From NCBI GenBank assembly GCA_947072565.1, contig CAMTIM010000033.1, positions 55,235 to 119,234 of the forward strand: a DNA stretch of 64,000 bases, read 5' to 3'. This stretch comes from an uncultured Peptostreptococcaceae bacterium (lineage in GTDB: Bacteria > Bacillota > Clostridia > Peptostreptococcales > Peptostreptococcaceae). The position numbers and the translations under genes were made by a program. The notes beneath the pieces are model-generated. The model worked only from the letters and a program-made list of their open reading frames with translations. It had not been told where the DNA came from and searched no databases. Of this stretch, positions 34,656 to 42,083 are shown piece by piece. The stretch's first letter is position 1; each line of letters starts with the position of its first letter.

Positions 34656-35092
34656 AAAACAGTATGATAAAACACTTTTTAAGTTTACGTAAAAACGGTG
34701 GAAAGTTAACGAAGAAAACTCTTAATGAAAATGAAGTGGTTTTATGTGATGGATTTTTTTTCTTCATTCAAGATAGAAATAAGATGGTTCTAAATGAAAA
34801 TATTTTTGTAGAGTTAAACAAAGATATATTTACTGAAATGATAGAAAAAAGAGAGTATGAGGAATGTAAAATAGCTTGTTATTTACCTACTTGGAGAAAA
34901 AATAAATACAATATATTACTTAAGAATAACAGCGAAAGAGTTGTTATATCAAAAGAGAAATTAGATTTATTTGAATATGAAAAGGTAGAAATTAGAAATA
35001 AAACAGATCTTGTAAAAGTCTACGATAAAAAAGGAAAATTGTTAGGCGGGATATTGCCTATAAGATGCGCAGATGAAGCATACGAAATATAA
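34652..35092 (+). CDS. Phage protein of unknown function
   Basis: This 146-residue protein is rich in beta-strand-like segments (VVLCDGFFFFIQDRNKM, YNILLKNNSERVVISKE) with a positively charged start. No family is recognised. It overlaps the preceding small gene by four bases and follows GGGGGAAGAAAA, so it is clearly part of the early operon. Confidence 0.6.
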   Translation: MKNSMIKHFLSLRKNGGKLTKKTLNENEVVLCDGFFFFIQDRNKMVLNENIFVELNKDIFTEMIEKREYEECKIACYLPTWRKNKYNILLKNNSERVVISKEKLDLFEYEKVEIRNKTDLVKVYDKKGKLLGGILPIRCADEAYEI

Positions 35093-35111
35093 ATTAGAGG
35101 GGGAACTAAAG

Positions 35112-35558
35112 ATGAAATTACCAGTTATATTAAGAACTAATCATGAGCTAGTAGTATGTGGATTTGAAAAAGAATTAAAAGGTAAAGAGGATGTTATTAG
35201 AACTTTAGAAAATAAAAATCACAAGCTACATACTAGACTTATAGCAGCTAGATCTAAAGTTCAAAAATTAGAAGATGCTAATCATGAATTACATCAAGAC
35301 ACACTAAGTTCTGGAGAAACTATAAAAGAGCTTATGGATAGAATTAAAAGCTTAGAGTTTTGCAATAAAGAGGCAAACAAGGAAATAAAGAAATTAAATA
35401 AGAGGATAGAAATTACCATAGAAGCTAAAAAACAAATACGTGACATATGCGTTTGTAAAAACCATAAAGGAAAGACATTGATACATAAAAGTCAAGTTTT
35501 AGTAAATGAGAATGTAGATGGTTTAAAAGTATATGAATTATCTATGTTAATTGGTTAG
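35112..35558 (+). CDS. Coiled-coil phage protein
   Basis: This 148-residue protein starts at the ATG after AGAGGGGGAACTAAAG; an in-frame ATG 39 bases upstream lies inside the previous gene and is unlikely. Residues 20-115 show continuous heptads (EDVIRTLENKNHKLHTRLIA, KLEDANHELHQ, IKELMDRIKSLE), a long coiled coil. The C-terminal part carries a CVCKNHKG motif. The function is not recognised. Confidence 0.65.
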   Translation: MKLPVILRTNHELVVCGFEKELKGKEDVIRTLENKNHKLHTRLIAARSKVQKLEDANHELHQDTLSSGETIKELMDRIKSLEFCNKEANKEIKKLNKRIEITIEAKKQIRDICVCKNHKGKTLIHKSQVLVNENVDGLKVYELSMLIG

Positions 35559-35567
35559 AGGACGCAT

Positions 35568-35666
35568 ATGAGATATATATTGTTTTTAATATGGATATTA
35601 GCTGTAATAGTTGGAGCGCTTGATGTTCTAGCTATTGCAGTTAGAAAAAATAAAAGGAGATGGTAA
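35568..35666 (+). CDS. 32-residue membrane microprotein
   Basis: An ATG after TAGAGGACGCAT encodes one hydrophobic helix (FLIWILAVIVGALDVLAIAV) and a basic tail (RKNKRRW), ending just before the SSB start. It is the second single-helix microprotein in the early operon. No function is known. Confidence 0.5.
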   Translation: MRYILFLIWILAVIVGALDVLAIAVRKNKRRW

Positions 35667-35667
35667 C

Positions 35668-36093
35668 ATGTATCAAAAATCAATACTTGTTGGAAGATGT
35701 ACCAAAGAAGGTGAATTAAAGTATATACAAGGTTCTGGAATGGCTGTATATGAGAACTCTATAGCAATAGACAGAGGTTACGGAGATAAGAAACAAACTG
35801 ATTTCTTTAATTTTAAGCTATTTGGAAAAACAGCAGAAAACACTTCAAACTTTATAGGTAAGGGAAGTTTAATAATGTTGGAAGGTGGATTTCAAAATAG
35901 AAGTTGGGACAAGCAAAACGGAACAAAAGGATATGCAACAGATTTTGTAGGCAACTTAATAAAGTTTTTGGATAGTAAGAAAAATGGAGCTAATAACGGA
36001 GAAAGTGGACACATGTTTGAGCCAAATTTTACACCACAAGGATTAGATTCTAAAGGATTTCAAGCTATAGACGATGATGATATCCCATTTTGA
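35668..36093 (+). CDS. ssb: Single-stranded DNA-binding protein
   Basis: This 141-residue SSB has an OB fold at residues 1-105 (ILVGRCTKEGELKY, NSIAIDR, DFFNFKLFGKTAEN, GSLIMLEGGFQNRSW), a flexible linker and the acidic tip DDDDIPF that binds SSB partner proteins. It coats phage single strands during replication and recombination. The start is the ATG after AGGAGATGGTAAC; a longer frame begins inside the preceding microprotein. Confidence 0.92.
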   Translation: MYQKSILVGRCTKEGELKYIQGSGMAVYENSIAIDRGYGDKKQTDFFNFKLFGKTAENTSNFIGKGSLIMLEGGFQNRSWDKQNGTKGYATDFVGNLIKFLDSKKNGANNGESGHMFEPNFTPQGLDSKGFQAIDDDDIPF

Positions 36094-36185
36094 TGTTAAG
36101 TAGATTGATTGTACTGTATAAGTAGTAGTATAAGAAAATTAAAGATGGGTTTAATTTTAAGCCAAAATAGAAAGGTATGGTATTT

Positions 36186-36344
36186 ATGATAGAGACAGAT
36201 AAAAGAATATTTTCAAAAAGTATTAAATTTGAAAAAAGTGGAAAAGAGATATCAGTAGAAATATCACTAATTAATATTAATGAAAAACAAAAAGTCTTTG
36301 ATTTCCTTGATTATATGTTCAAGGAAATCAAAGAATCTATTTAA
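36186..36344 (+). CDS. Small phage protein (52 residues)
   Basis: The frame from ATG after AAAGGTATGGTATTT to TAA encodes a charged protein (FSKSIKFEKSGKEISVEISL then FDFLDYMFKEIKESI), predicted as a beta-hairpin followed by a helix. Its stop overlaps the 3' end of the minus-strand gene at 36337. The function is unknown. Confidence 0.5.
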   Translation: MIETDKRIFSKSIKFEKSGKEISVEISLININEKQKVFDFLDYMFKEIKESI

Positions 36345-37050
36345 AACTATTAAAACTATTTGCTAGACTCATTAGGCTATTAATTTTTTCAGGATGATTA
36401 ATAAAAGTCTCTAGAAGCATTTCTGTCATAGCAGTTTCAGGAGATTTATTAGAAGAATTAGCAAGCTTATCTGCTAAAACAGATATAGTCTCAGTATCAG
36501 TAGATTTTGGTTTAGATAGATCATCCTTAATAGACATTATTCCATCTTGAATTTTAAACAATTCCTGTAATATTTGTGAATTAAAAGAACTTTGATTATT
36601 TTGAGATATTGGAAGATTGGAATCTTCCACCTGAGAGTCAAGGTCAAAGACTTCGACAGTTTTTAGTAATTTTGATTTTAATTCGTCAACTGAATCTAAA
36701 TCCTGTAAATCATAATCAAAAGTTCTTATAGATGCCAAATCAAATGGTATAGTGTCATTTTTAGATTTAAGATGAATAATAGGTTTATTTAGAGCAGTTC
36801 TGAAACCAATTTCAAAAAACGCGTTTGGATTATGTTCGCTTAAATCAGCTATAACAAGTTCAGAGTTTTTTAGATGATCAATTATTGTTTCAGTTATTGA
36901 ATCGCTTGAATTTATATGGTCTACACGAATAGGGTCTAATCCACATGATTCACATACAGGTTTAAGAATGTGTTTAAAAAGAGTATCAGATCTTTTGCGA
37001 GTATCAGAACCTTCTGATCCAATAGGACATACTATAAAACATTTTTTCAT
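36337..37050 (-). CDS. Nucleoside 2-deoxyribosyltransferase/TIR-like protein on the opposite strand
   Basis: This 237-residue protein has an N-terminal Rossmann-like domain (about 1-125) of the nucleoside-deoxyribosyltransferase/TIR superfamily. Motifs are CFIVCPIG, an Arg-rich RKRSDTLFKHILKPVCE helix, ELVIADLSEHNPNAFFEIGFRTAL (candidate catalytic Glu80) and KPIIHL. The rest is helical with no known fold. Such enzymes cleave N-glycosidic bonds in nucleotides or NAD, and related domains act as effectors in anti-phage systems. It is the only minus-strand gene between the lysogeny switch and the window end, so it looks like an independently expressed accessory gene. A host-protective role is inference. 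Confidence 0.7.
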   Translation of the reverse strand: MKKCFIVCPIGSEGSDTRKRSDTLFKHILKPVCESCGLDPIRVDHINSSDSITETIIDHLKNSELVIADLSEHNPNAFFEIGFRTALNKPIIHLKSKNDTIPFDLASIRTFDYDLQDLDSVDELKSKLLKTVEVFDLDSQVEDSNLPISQNNQSSFNSQILQELFKIQDGIMSIKDDLSKPKSTDTETISVLADKLANSSNKSPETAMTEMLLETFINHPEKINSLMSLANSFNSFK

Positions 37051-37124
37051 AAAGAGGGTACCCCTTTCAATTTATAATTAGAATATATTATACATATAAA
37101 TTATACCAGAAAGAGAGATAAAAA

Positions 37125-37316
37125 ATGGGAATAAATTACAAATTACAACAAATTTTAAAAGAAAAAGGTGTGAGTGTAAACTCATTAGCTAGAGAAGCAA
37201 GGATACCAGCTAGTAATATATACAAAATAATAAATTGTAAAAATAAGAATCCTGGTATTTATACCATAAAGAAGATAGCCGATGTACTAAGGATTAATAT
37301 AGAGGATTTACTATGA
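37125..37316 (+). CDS. Small XRE-type regulator
   Basis: This 63-residue helix-turn-helix protein (LQQILKEKGVSVNSLAREAR, IPASNIYKI, then TIKKIADVLRINIEDLL) starts 74 bases from the divergent minus-strand gene. That makes it the obvious candidate regulator of it. It overlaps the next gene by four bases. The ATG follows AGAGAGATAAAAA. Confidence 0.8.
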   Translation: MGINYKLQQILKEKGVSVNSLAREARIPASNIYKIINCKNKNPGIYTIKKIADVLRINIEDLL

Positions 37317-37642
37317 TTACAAAAGAGGAGTTTTATTATATGGATAAAAAGAAACTGAAAGAAAATATAGGATTGGCATGTGAAAATTGTAAATTTGGAA
37401 TATTTGAATATGATGAAGAATTAGAAGTATTGATATGTAATTGTTGTGAAGGTGAAATAAAATGGATGGAGGATATTATGAATAAAGAGTTATTTAAAAA
37501 AATAGAAAATGAATACGGATGCGGATATTGGAATGTGTGTGACGACCATGCATGCCCATGTGGTAAAGATGCAAAAGTATCGCAAGGGTATAACGAAGCG
37601 GTATATGAAACTCTGAAAAGAGCGAATGAATTGGGATATTAA
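37313..37642 (+). CDS. Cys-rich putative zinc-binding phage protein
   Basis: The 109-residue protein has Cys clusters CENC, ICNCC and CGCGYWNVCDDHACPCG-like spacing in two halves, which suggests one or two zinc sites. An in-frame ATG within it (37477, after GGAGGATATT) could give a shorter product with only the second cluster. The function is unknown. It is translationally coupled to the XRE gene (ATGA). Confidence 0.55.
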   Translation: MITKEEFYYMDKKKLKENIGLACENCKFGIFEYDEELEVLICNCCEGEIKWMEDIMNKELFKKIENEYGCGYWNVCDDHACPCGKDAKVSQGYNEAVYETLKRANELGY

Positions 37643-37675
37643 AAATTGTATTTTATTCTATGATAGGAGATAAGT

Positions 37676-37930
37676 ATGGACAGTATCAAGTTAGAAAAGG
37701 CTTTAAGTCTTAAAGAAGAAATTGAAGAATTGGAAGATTTCCTACGTTATGTTAACGATACCGAACTAAAAGGTGAAATTATAGTAAAGAAACCTAAATT
37801 TTTATTTAAATACAAAAGTTGGAGAAACAAAGAAAAGTCTTTTGATTTTAATGATAGATTGACATTTAATATTCTAATGCAAGTGGAAAAAGAATTAGAA
37901 GATTTGAAATTGCAATACGAAAGGCTTTAA
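37676..37930 (+). CDS. Small helical phage protein
   Basis: This 84-residue charged protein has two amphipathic helices (LEKALSLKEEIEELEDFLRY; LTFNILMQVEKELEDLKLQY) around a basic middle, which suggests an antiparallel coiled coil. No family is recognised. The ATG follows ATAGGAGATAAGT. A strong inverted repeat lies 21 bases downstream. Confidence 0.6.
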   Translation: MDSIKLEKALSLKEEIEELEDFLRYVNDTELKGEIIVKKPKFLFKYKSWRNKEKSFDFNDRLTFNILMQVEKELEDLKLQYERL

Positions 37931-37951
37931 AAAACATATCTAGATAGGTGA

Positions 37952-37995
37952 ATTATCATTATCAGTATATTACTAAAGATATATTGATAATGATA
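37952..37995. repeat. 18-bp inverted repeat with 8-base loop
   Basis: TTATCATTATCAGTATAT (37952-37969) pairs with 37978-37995 across loop TACTAAAG, with one G-T wobble. There is no U-tract, so it is more likely an operator or an RNA-processing hairpin than a terminator. The gene at 38017 starts 21 bases later. Confidence 0.7.
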
Positions 37996-38016
37996 ACTAA
38001 AAGATAAGAGGTTGTT

Positions 38017-38388
38017 ATGAAAAATCTAAGATGTAAGTACAAAACAGGAAGATCTAAGAGACACAATAAAGTAAGTTCTGCTAAAGACAAGCCAACATAC
38101 ACATATGAAATTACAGTTATTACTCCCAGTGGTGAGTTTAAAGAAAAGGAATGGGAAGTATTAGTTGCTAAACAAGCAAAAGAGTTATTAGAAATGGATA
38201 TATTAAAACTTTTAGAAGATTATAATTTTAATCCTAATTCGTGGTTAGACACACATGAAAAAGCATATAAGTATGCATTGGATTTATATGCTAGTAGAAT
38301 TTGGGAAGATAAAGAATGGGTAAATTATGAGGAATTTAACAAGTTATTAAATAAAAAGGAATGTGTGGAACAAATAAGTCTAATTTGA
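38017..38388 (+). CDS. Phage protein of unknown function
   Basis: The 123-residue protein has a basic N-terminus (CKYKTGRSKRHNK), a beta segment (YTYEITVITPSGEFKEKEW) and a helical C-terminal half rich in Trp and Tyr (SWLDTHEKAYKYALDLYASR). It is not recognised. The ATG follows AAGAGGTTGTT, just after the large inverted repeat. Confidence 0.6.
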   Translation: MKNLRCKYKTGRSKRHNKVSSAKDKPTYTYEITVITPSGEFKEKEWEVLVAKQAKELLEMDILKLLEDYNFNPNSWLDTHEKAYKYALDLYASRIWEDKEWVNYEEFNKLLNKKECVEQISLI

Positions 38389-38405
38389 TTTTAAGGAGAA
38401 TGAGT

Positions 38406-38585
38406 ATGCAAGATAATAAAATATATTGCAATAAATGTGGTAAAGAAATGACAGAAGGCTATACGATTTGTGATGGACTACAGCATTATTGCTCGGACGA
38501 GTGTTTAGAAACAGAACTTAGTCAAGATGAATATAAAGTACTTTATGAAGAAGGCTATGCATTTTGGACTACTTTTGAAGATTAG
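38406..38585 (+). CDS. Small zinc-finger phage protein
   Basis: The 59-residue protein has a four-Cys zinc finger (YCNKCGKEM and HYCSDECLE) with an acidic tail. The start is the ATG after AAGGAGAATGAGT; the frame is open further upstream without a ribosome site. The fold suggests DNA or protein contact, and the partner is unknown. Confidence 0.7.
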   Translation: MQDNKIYCNKCGKEMTEGYTICDGLQHYCSDECLETELSQDEYKVLYEEGYAFWTTFED

Positions 38586-38595
38586 GGGGAAAGAC

Positions 38596-38997
38596 ATGAA
38601 AGTTAATTTTACAATACATTCAGAACCTTGCAGCAAGGGTAGACCAAGGTTTAATACAAATACAGGTAAGGCTTTTACAGATAGTAAAACTAGAATGTTC
38701 GAGAACTTTGTAGCATTGAGTTATGGAAATAATCCTAGTTTTGAAGATAAATATATATGCATAAAAATCAGATTCTATTTTAAGGTTCCAAAGAGCTATA
38801 GTAAAAAGAAAACATTGGAAGCTATAGGTGGAAAAATAAGACCAACTAAAAATGATTTAGACAATATTGCAAAAGCTGTTCTTGATGGTCTAAATGGTAA
38901 AGCTTTTACAGATGATAGATACATAGTAGGGCTAGAACTAGAAAAGATGTTTGCAGAAGAAAATAGAATTGATGTGACAATAGCAGAAGCTATATAA
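38596..38997 (+). CDS. rusA: RusA-family Holliday junction resolvase
   Basis: This 133-residue endonuclease shows the RusA pattern: a beta-strand start (VNFTIHSEPCSKGRPRF), then the catalytic aspartates in RPTKNDLDNIAKAVLDGLNG and TDDRYIVGLELEK. It cuts four-way junctions left by phage recombination and branched replication before packaging. The start is the ATG after TAGGGGGAAAGAC; the longer frame overlaps the previous gene and lacks a site. Confidence 0.9.
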   Translation: MKVNFTIHSEPCSKGRPRFNTNTGKAFTDSKTRMFENFVALSYGNNPSFEDKYICIKIRFYFKVPKSYSKKKTLEAIGGKIRPTKNDLDNIAKAVLDGLNGKAFTDDRYIVGLELEKMFAEENRIDVTIAEAI

Positions 38998-39017
38998 ATA
39001 TAATAGGGGGAGTTAGC

Positions 39018-39518
39018 ATGAGTTTAGATAAAAAGAAGTTATTTAGAAGAGTAGAAGGAAGATTACATAATTATAAATACTTAGAAATGCAAATAAGAAA
39101 TTTAGATCTAGATATAGAGCAAGAGAAAAATGAATACAGAGGGTGTGGAGCCATAAGTTATGACGAAAGGACTGGAGTAACTTACAATATATCAAGAAGT
39201 GTTGAGAATGAAGTTATAGCTAAAGAAAAAAGAATAGGCAAGTTAATGCAAGTTAAGTTAGAAAAAGAAATTGAAAAAAAGAAAATAGAAAATGCCTTGT
39301 CTTGCTTAGATACAAATGAAACAAATTTCTTCAACTTATTTTACAACAGTAAAAGTAAAAATAACATTACATATATAAGTATAAAGTTACATATGGATAG
39401 AAGTCATTGTTATAAAGTAAAAAAGAGGATAGTTTATAAAATAATGGGAATGTTGTACCCGGTATATGATGAATTGCCACTTGAAAAATGGGAAAAAGGA
39501 GATAACCCCACACTTTAA
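39018..39518 (+). CDS. ArpU/RinA-like late transcription regulator
   Basis: This 166-residue protein has a helical N-terminal part (RVEGRLHNYKYLEMQIRNLD, heptads) and a C-terminal helix-turn-helix like sigma region 4 (ETNFFNLFYNSKSKNNITY, SIKLHMDRSHCYKVKKRIVY). Proteins of this type sit just before the terminase genes in many Firmicute phages and switch on late transcription. A promoter and structured RNA begin about 50 bases downstream. The ATG follows AGGGGGAGTTAGC. Confidence 0.75.
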   Translation: MSLDKKKLFRRVEGRLHNYKYLEMQIRNLDLDIEQEKNEYRGCGAISYDERTGVTYNISRSVENEVIAKEKRIGKLMQVKLEKEIEKKKIENALSCLDTNETNFFNLFYNSKSKNNITYISIKLHMDRSHCYKVKKRIVYKIMGMLYPVYDELPLEKWEKGDNPTL

Positions 39519-39570
39519 CTACACTTTAACTACAAAATGAAGATTTTTTAATGATATGAAGGTGTTAATA

Positions 39571-39597
39571 TAGTAGTATAAGAAATTTGCATATAAT
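39571..39597 (+). promoter_or_regulatory. Putative late-region promoter
   Basis: TATAAT at 39592-39597 follows TAGTAGTATAAGAAA (39571-39585), a 15-mer that also occurs at 36123-36137. No good -35 box is seen, as expected if an activator such as the ArpU-like protein is needed. This is tentative. Confidence 0.4.
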
Positions 39598-39770
39598 ACT
39601 TTTTTCTTAAACTCTAAAACCCCTTTTAGAACATACCAGGTGGACATCCCCTTCACCTGGAATATGTACATGCAGTTGGTGTTAAGTAAGTTCAATTCTT
39701 ACCATGTGCTTAAATTTTGACAAATCGAAATACAACAAAAGGCTTAAGACTTCATTCTTAGGTCTTTTTT
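39598..39770 (+). ncRNA. Candidate structured RNA with a tRNA-like acceptor/T-arm and terminator
   Basis: Four hairpins follow in order without an open reading frame. H1 is CTAAAA-CCCC-TTTTAG (39614-39629). H2 is CCAGGTG/CACCTGG (39636-39660), extendable by ACATA/TATGT. H3 has GTACATG (39666-39672) pairing with CATGTGC (39703-39709), enclosing GTAAG-TTCAATT-CTTAC. The last is a terminator, AAGACTT-CATTCTT-AGGTCTT with TTTT (39746-39770). H3 has tRNA geometry: a 7-bp acceptor stem next to a 5-bp T-stem with a 7-base loop. Anticodon and D stems are absent and only 13 bases replace them (including AGTTGGT). Confidence 0.5.
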
Positions 39771-39799
39771 ATATTTGAAAATAAAAAAGGATGAGGATA

Positions 39800-39916
39800 A
39801 TGGCTAAAGTTTGGAAAGATGCAAATGAAGTTATTAAGATGATCCATGAGTTACCTAACAATAAATTAAGGGAATTGGATAAAGAAATGACTAAGAAGCT
39901 TAAATTTTATAAATGA
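39800..39916 (+). CDS. Small helical phage protein (38 residues)
   Basis: The frame from ATG after AAGGATGAGGATA to TGA encodes a charged helical peptide (VWKDANEVIKMIHELPNNKL, then KEMTKKLKFYK). It resembles small phage proteins found before terminase genes, and the function is unknown. Confidence 0.5.
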   Translation: MAKVWKDANEVIKMIHELPNNKLRELDKEMTKKLKFYK

Positions 39917-39991
39917 AATAAAGCTTAAAAATGTCCAAAAGTTTATTTGATGTAGTATATTATATATATTAAATAAATAGGGGGATTGAAA

Positions 39992-40579
39992 ATGTTTTTA
40001 GAAATTATTGTATTGGTTTTTTTTGCTATTCTTTTTATGGTAATTGTAAGTTGTTTTTTATTTGGACCTACTGTGCTAGGGATATTATTATTAATGTCGA
40101 TTCCTATAGCATTAGCTATAACTAAAATTACCCAAAGGAGAATATCGCCATTTTTAGTTATAAATATAAGAAAAAAGGATAAAAAAATAGAGCAATCTAT
40201 ATCTTTGAAAATGTTTATTTCGCTATCTTTAAAGAATAATTATAAAAATGGAAATATAGCAAAAAATATATATAAGGAAATTTTAAATTCGAAAGTAGAT
40301 TTAATAAAGTATTTTACGAATAGTAATTTCAAAATACTTGAGACTACTACAAATAAAATTATGTATAATCAACTGATGAAAATAGAAAAGGATACAAATA
40401 TAAAAATAGTTAAGATAGAAGGAACTACAAAAAACAAATCTCAAATTATGCCCAAAATAATATTGATGGGGATTAAAACAAATATAATAAATGTTTTTAA
40501 TAGAGATTACTGGGGGTATATACTTAGAGCTGAAGAAGTTAGCAAATATAAAATAATATTATTAAAAAATGAAGTTTAA
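39992..40579 (+). CDS. Accessory membrane protein, unknown
   Basis: The 196-residue product has two hydrophobic segments at residues 2-45 (IIVLVFFAILFMVIVSCFLF; VLGILLLMSIPIALAI), then a basic cytosolic domain of about 150 residues rich in Ile, Lys and Asn. No family is recognised. The start is the ATG after GGGGGATTGAAA. It is the first of three accessory genes between the late regulator and the terminase, a common site for cargo genes. Confidence 0.6.
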   Translation: MFLEIIVLVFFAILFMVIVSCFLFGPTVLGILLLMSIPIALAITKITQRRISPFLVINIRKKDKKIEQSISLKMFISLSLKNNYKNGNIAKNIYKEILNSKVDLIKYFTNSNFKILETTTNKIMYNQLMKIEKDTNIKIVKIEGTTKNKSQIMPKIILMGIKTNIINVFNRDYWGYILRAEEVSKYKIILLKNEV

Positions 40580-40645
40580 AATTATTATAAAAAAAGAGGG
40601 AAAACTCGAATTAAGTAGAATCTTATACTTAATGGAGGGGATTTT

Positions 40646-41440
40646 TTGAAAAATAAAATTTTTAAATGTAACTATATAATAGTATCATTAGTTCTAGCGT
40701 TATTTGGTATTGGAGTACTATATGTTAGTGAATCGTACTTTACAAGTATATGGAAAATTATATTTAGTCAAATTGCTTTAGCAATTCTTATATCAGTTAT
40801 AATAGGGATAATAAATGAATATATTCTAAAAGATAGTCTAGTAGATATGATACTTGAGAAAATAAAGATAAAAGAATATGTAAATAAAACTGGTTTAGAA
40901 GAGATGGTTTCAAGTATAGGAGAAATAAACTATAAATATTATTTTAAAAATGCTAATAAGAATATAGATATTGTGCATGTATATGGAAGATCATGGACTA
41001 ATAGTAATCTTGATGAAATTAACGACAGAGTAATAAAATCAAATTGTAAAGTAAGGGTAATATTAGTTGATCCTGAGTCTAAATTTATTGAAGGTTTAGA
41101 AGGTCATTTTGATTATAATAGTGGTAAATTAAAAGAAGAAATAAAAAATGTTAGCCTTAGATGGAAAGAAATTTACGATGAAAAAAATAAAAAAAATAAA
41201 AAATCAACTCAAGGTAATATAGAACTTTATTATCATAAGGGACATCCTAGTAATGCATTGTATAGAATTGACAATAGGATAATAGTTGTTCATACAAAAA
41301 CAACTAAAGGAAGAACGACCAGAATACCTGGTATGGTTTTTAAAGATACTAGTAAAAGTGATTGTTTTTATGAAATATATTTAAAAGAAATAGAGGAACT
41401 TGTAAATCAATCAACTAAAATTAATTTCGATAATTTATAA
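40646..41440 (+). CDS. Membrane-anchored phospholipase-D-like protein
   Basis: The 264-residue protein has two membrane helices (about 9-30 and 38-60). A cytosolic domain resembles the PLD/nuclease-like fold seen in several prokaryotic accessory proteins: IDIVHVYGRSW, CKVRVILVDPES, NIELYYHKGHPSNALYRIDN and a single HxK (His216-Thr-Lys218). Only one half of a PLD HKD pair is visible, so activity would require a dimer or may be lost. The start is TTG after GGAGGGGATTT. In the accessory cassette it may act in superinfection exclusion, which is inference. Confidence 0.6.
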   Translation: MKNKIFKCNYIIVSLVLALFGIGVLYVSESYFTSIWKIIFSQIALAILISVIIGIINEYILKDSLVDMILEKIKIKEYVNKTGLEEMVSSIGEINYKYYFKNANKNIDIVHVYGRSWTNSNLDEINDRVIKSNCKVRVILVDPESKFIEGLEGHFDYNSGKLKEEIKNVSLRWKEIYDEKNKKNKKSTQGNIELYYHKGHPSNALYRIDNRIIVVHTKTTKGRTTRIPGMVFKDTSKSDCFYEIYLKEIEELVNQSTKINFDNL

Positions 41441-41453
41441 GGAGGGAAATGCA

Positions 41454-42077
41454 TTGGAAAACTACATAAAACTATATGACCAAGATATTAGTGATATAGA
41501 AAAAGAGTATATAATAAATAACTGTGAATTTGTAGCGATTGATACAGAAACTACAGGATTAGATCCACTAAAAGATAAACTATGCTTAATACAAATATAC
41601 GATGGAAAGAGTGTTTTTATTTTAAAATATGATAGTAAGCTAAAATATAATAATTTAATTGAGTTGTTAGAAAGTAACAAGTTGAGAAAAATTTTCCATC
41701 ATGCTAATTTTGATTTGAGATTTTTAATATCTAATTTTAAAAATATAGATATTAAAAATGTTGCATGTACTAAAGTGGGGGCAAAATTATTAAATGGTAA
41801 AAGTGAAAATAGCAGTCTTAAGTATTTAGTTGAAAAGTATATAGGAGCTAATATTAGTAAAGAGTTGCAAGTGTCGAATTGGGAGAGTGATAATTTATCG
41901 GAAGCTCAAATAGAATATGCTGCAAATGATGTTGTATTTTTATACACATTATGGAATAAGGTAGAGAATATGTTAAAAGAAAATAAAATTGAAAATATTG
42001 CACAAAGCTGTTTCGAGTATTTACCTACTAATGCAATACTTCATAACAACGGTGTAGAAAATATATTTATTTATTAG
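41454..42077 (+). CDS. RNase D-like 3'-5' exonuclease (DEDDy)
   Basis: This 207-residue nuclease has all four DEDDy elements: Asp30 and Glu32 in AIDTETTGLD, Asp87 in HHANFDLRFL, and Tyr155-x-x-x-Asp159 in IEYAANDVVFLY. The pattern LKYLVEKYIGANISKELQVSNW matches RNase D and its close relatives. It lacks the HRDC domains of full RNase D, so it could act on RNA or DNA ends. The start is TTG after AAGGAGGGAAATGCA, 13 bases after the PLD-like gene, so the two are probably co-translated. A terminator follows. Confidence 0.8.
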   Translation: MENYIKLYDQDISDIEKEYIINNCEFVAIDTETTGLDPLKDKLCLIQIYDGKSVFILKYDSKLKYNNLIELLESNKLRKIFHHANFDLRFLISNFKNIDIKNVACTKVGAKLLNGKSENSSLKYLVEKYIGANISKELQVSNWESDNLSEAQIEYAANDVVFLYTLWNKVENMLKENKIENIAQSCFEYLPTNAILHNNGVENIFIY

Positions 42078-42083
42078 ATTTAG

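Noticed and set aside
37477..37642. A separate short gene starting inside 37313-37642
   Set aside because: An internal ATG has a decent ribosome site, but the full-length frame is translationally coupled to the upstream gene, so only an alternative start is noted.
39598..39710. A complete tRNA gene
   Set aside because: Acceptor and T-arm pairing is good but there is no room for D and anticodon arms, so only a tRNA-like structure is reported.
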